Source of the DNA: Lachnospiraceae bacterium Marseille-Q4251
GTDB lineage: Bacteria; Bacillota; Clostridia; Lachnospirales; Lachnospiraceae
Direction: 5' to 3'
DNA: 64,000 bases
NCBI GenBank assembly: GCA_018223435.1
Contig: JAGTTO010000001.1
Location: 3,348,001 to 3,412,000 of the forward strand
The notes under the pieces: generated by a model
What the model was told of the DNA's origin: nothing
Databases searched by the model: none
The model's input: only the letters and a program-made list of their open reading frames with translations
Translations under genes and position numbers: made by a program
Shown here: positions 63,696 through 64,000 of the stretch, piece after piece
How positions within the stretch are numbered: position 1 is the stretch's first letter
Layout of the letters: the number at the start of each line of letters is the position of its first letter

Positions 63696-63778
63696 AGAAG
63701 AATTGTAAGAAAAAATATAGTTCTATTTTATTAACAGAAAATATATTTAATTTGTTGATGAAATTGTAATTGTCTATA

Positions 63779-63828
63779 AAAAAGTCGGCTAAAATTATGC
63801 AAAAACTAATTTTGACCGACTTTTTTTA
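63779..63828. terminator. Bidirectional terminator
   Basis: AAAAAGTCGG...TAAAATTA pairs with TAATTTT...CCGACTTTTT around an A-rich loop. It serves the GIY-YIG gene and the converging phosphoesterase. Confidence 0.88.
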
Positions 63829-63835
63829 TGGAGTT

Positions 63836-64000
63836 TCACGGTTTTACCGCCCCAATCCCCTCATATACTACCCCATGCCTTTCATCAACCTCCATATCTA
63901 GGTGATAATGCCCGCAGTACCAGTATTTATACTGTAGCTTCTCTTCCAGCTGATCAAAATATTCCGTCAGAATATCTTCCTTATATGAATGGATAAAATC
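63836..64000 (-). CDS. Metallophosphoesterase (3' end only)
   Basis: 54 C-terminal residues on the minus strand, cut by the right edge: ...EEKLQYKYWYCGHYHLDMEVDERHGVVYEGIGAVKP-stop. GHYH is the last metal-binding block of calcineurin-like phosphoesterases. Nothing can be said of its substrate. It is the third phosphoesterase piece in this island. Confidence 0.7.
   Translation of the reverse strand, partial: DFIHSYKEDILTEYFDQLEEKLQYKYWYCGHYHLDMEVDERHGVVYEGIGAVKP

Noticed and set aside
1..64000. CRISPR array, prophage or integrative element genes
   Set aside because: No regularly spaced repeats, and no integrase, portal, relaxase or Cas genes were seen on either strand.

Overview
The window looks like a chromosome segment of an anaerobic Firmicute of class Clostridia, most likely family Lachnospiraceae. 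The signs are the Clostridia-type order secY-adk-map-KOW protein-infA-rpmJ, zinc-type S14 and L36, strong AGGAGG ribosome binding sites with some TTG and GTG starts, and secreted cell-wall-binding/transglutaminase proteins. Genus and species cannot be fixed by reading alone.

Layout. 1-2.6 kb: 3' part of rpoC with its terminator. 2.7-31.3 kb: a mosaic of metabolic and surface genes sits where rpsL-rpsG-fusA-tuf would usually precede the S10 operon. It holds a degenerate transglutaminase/winged-helix protein, citrate synthase, an SGNH hydrolase cassette that seems to have inserted into the 3' end of the citrate synthase gene, a GH2 beta-mannosidase, a decayed two-component gene, a DUF1538 membrane protein with a double P-II-like partner, a MATE exporter, a BlaI-type regulator, M18 aminopeptidase, proC, an acetyltransferase, an rRNA-type methyltransferase, a metal permease, a PurF-like protein without its glutaminase cysteine, a seven-gene envelope locus (transglutaminase and cell-wall-binding proteins plus an MBOAT/AlgJ-like O-acylation pair), a large XRE regulator and a siroheme nitrite/sulfite reductase. 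31.4-48.8 kb: the complete S10-spc-alpha ribosomal superoperon with secY, adk, map, infA, rpmJ, rpoA and rplQ. It contains four or five unusually long, hairpin-rich spacers that look like ribosomal-protein leader RNAs. The most striking is a 316-base structured spacer between rpsN and rpsH.

48.8-64 kb: an accessory island directly behind rplQ, with signs of duplication, deletion and IS insertion. It holds two paralogous DIP1984-like genes, a second decayed copy of that pair, a tRNA-like RNA element, a zinc-ribbon protein, an IS256-family element and pieces of metallophosphoesterase genes. It also holds a tight five-gene operon: RlaP/YcgL-type nucleotidyltransferase, a protein starting with an FVTNSSSSSF motif, a radical SAM/SPASM enzyme, a TIGR02452 (PARG-like) protein and a Thg1-type 3'-5' polymerase. 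Three transcription units here share one extended promoter sequence (AACTACAGGTTCAATGACA, then 17 bases, then the -10). This suggests that the DIP1984-like genes and the five-gene operon form one regulon. Its content resembles predicted bacterial RNA-damage/RNA-repair neighbourhoods, and this is the best candidate for an undescribed system in the window. The right end carries an XRE regulator translationally coupled to a secreted transglutaminase, a secreted protein, an AT-rich GIY-YIG protein and the 3' end of another metallophosphoesterase.

All calls come from reading the sequence and recalled family knowledge. No database search or folding program was run.
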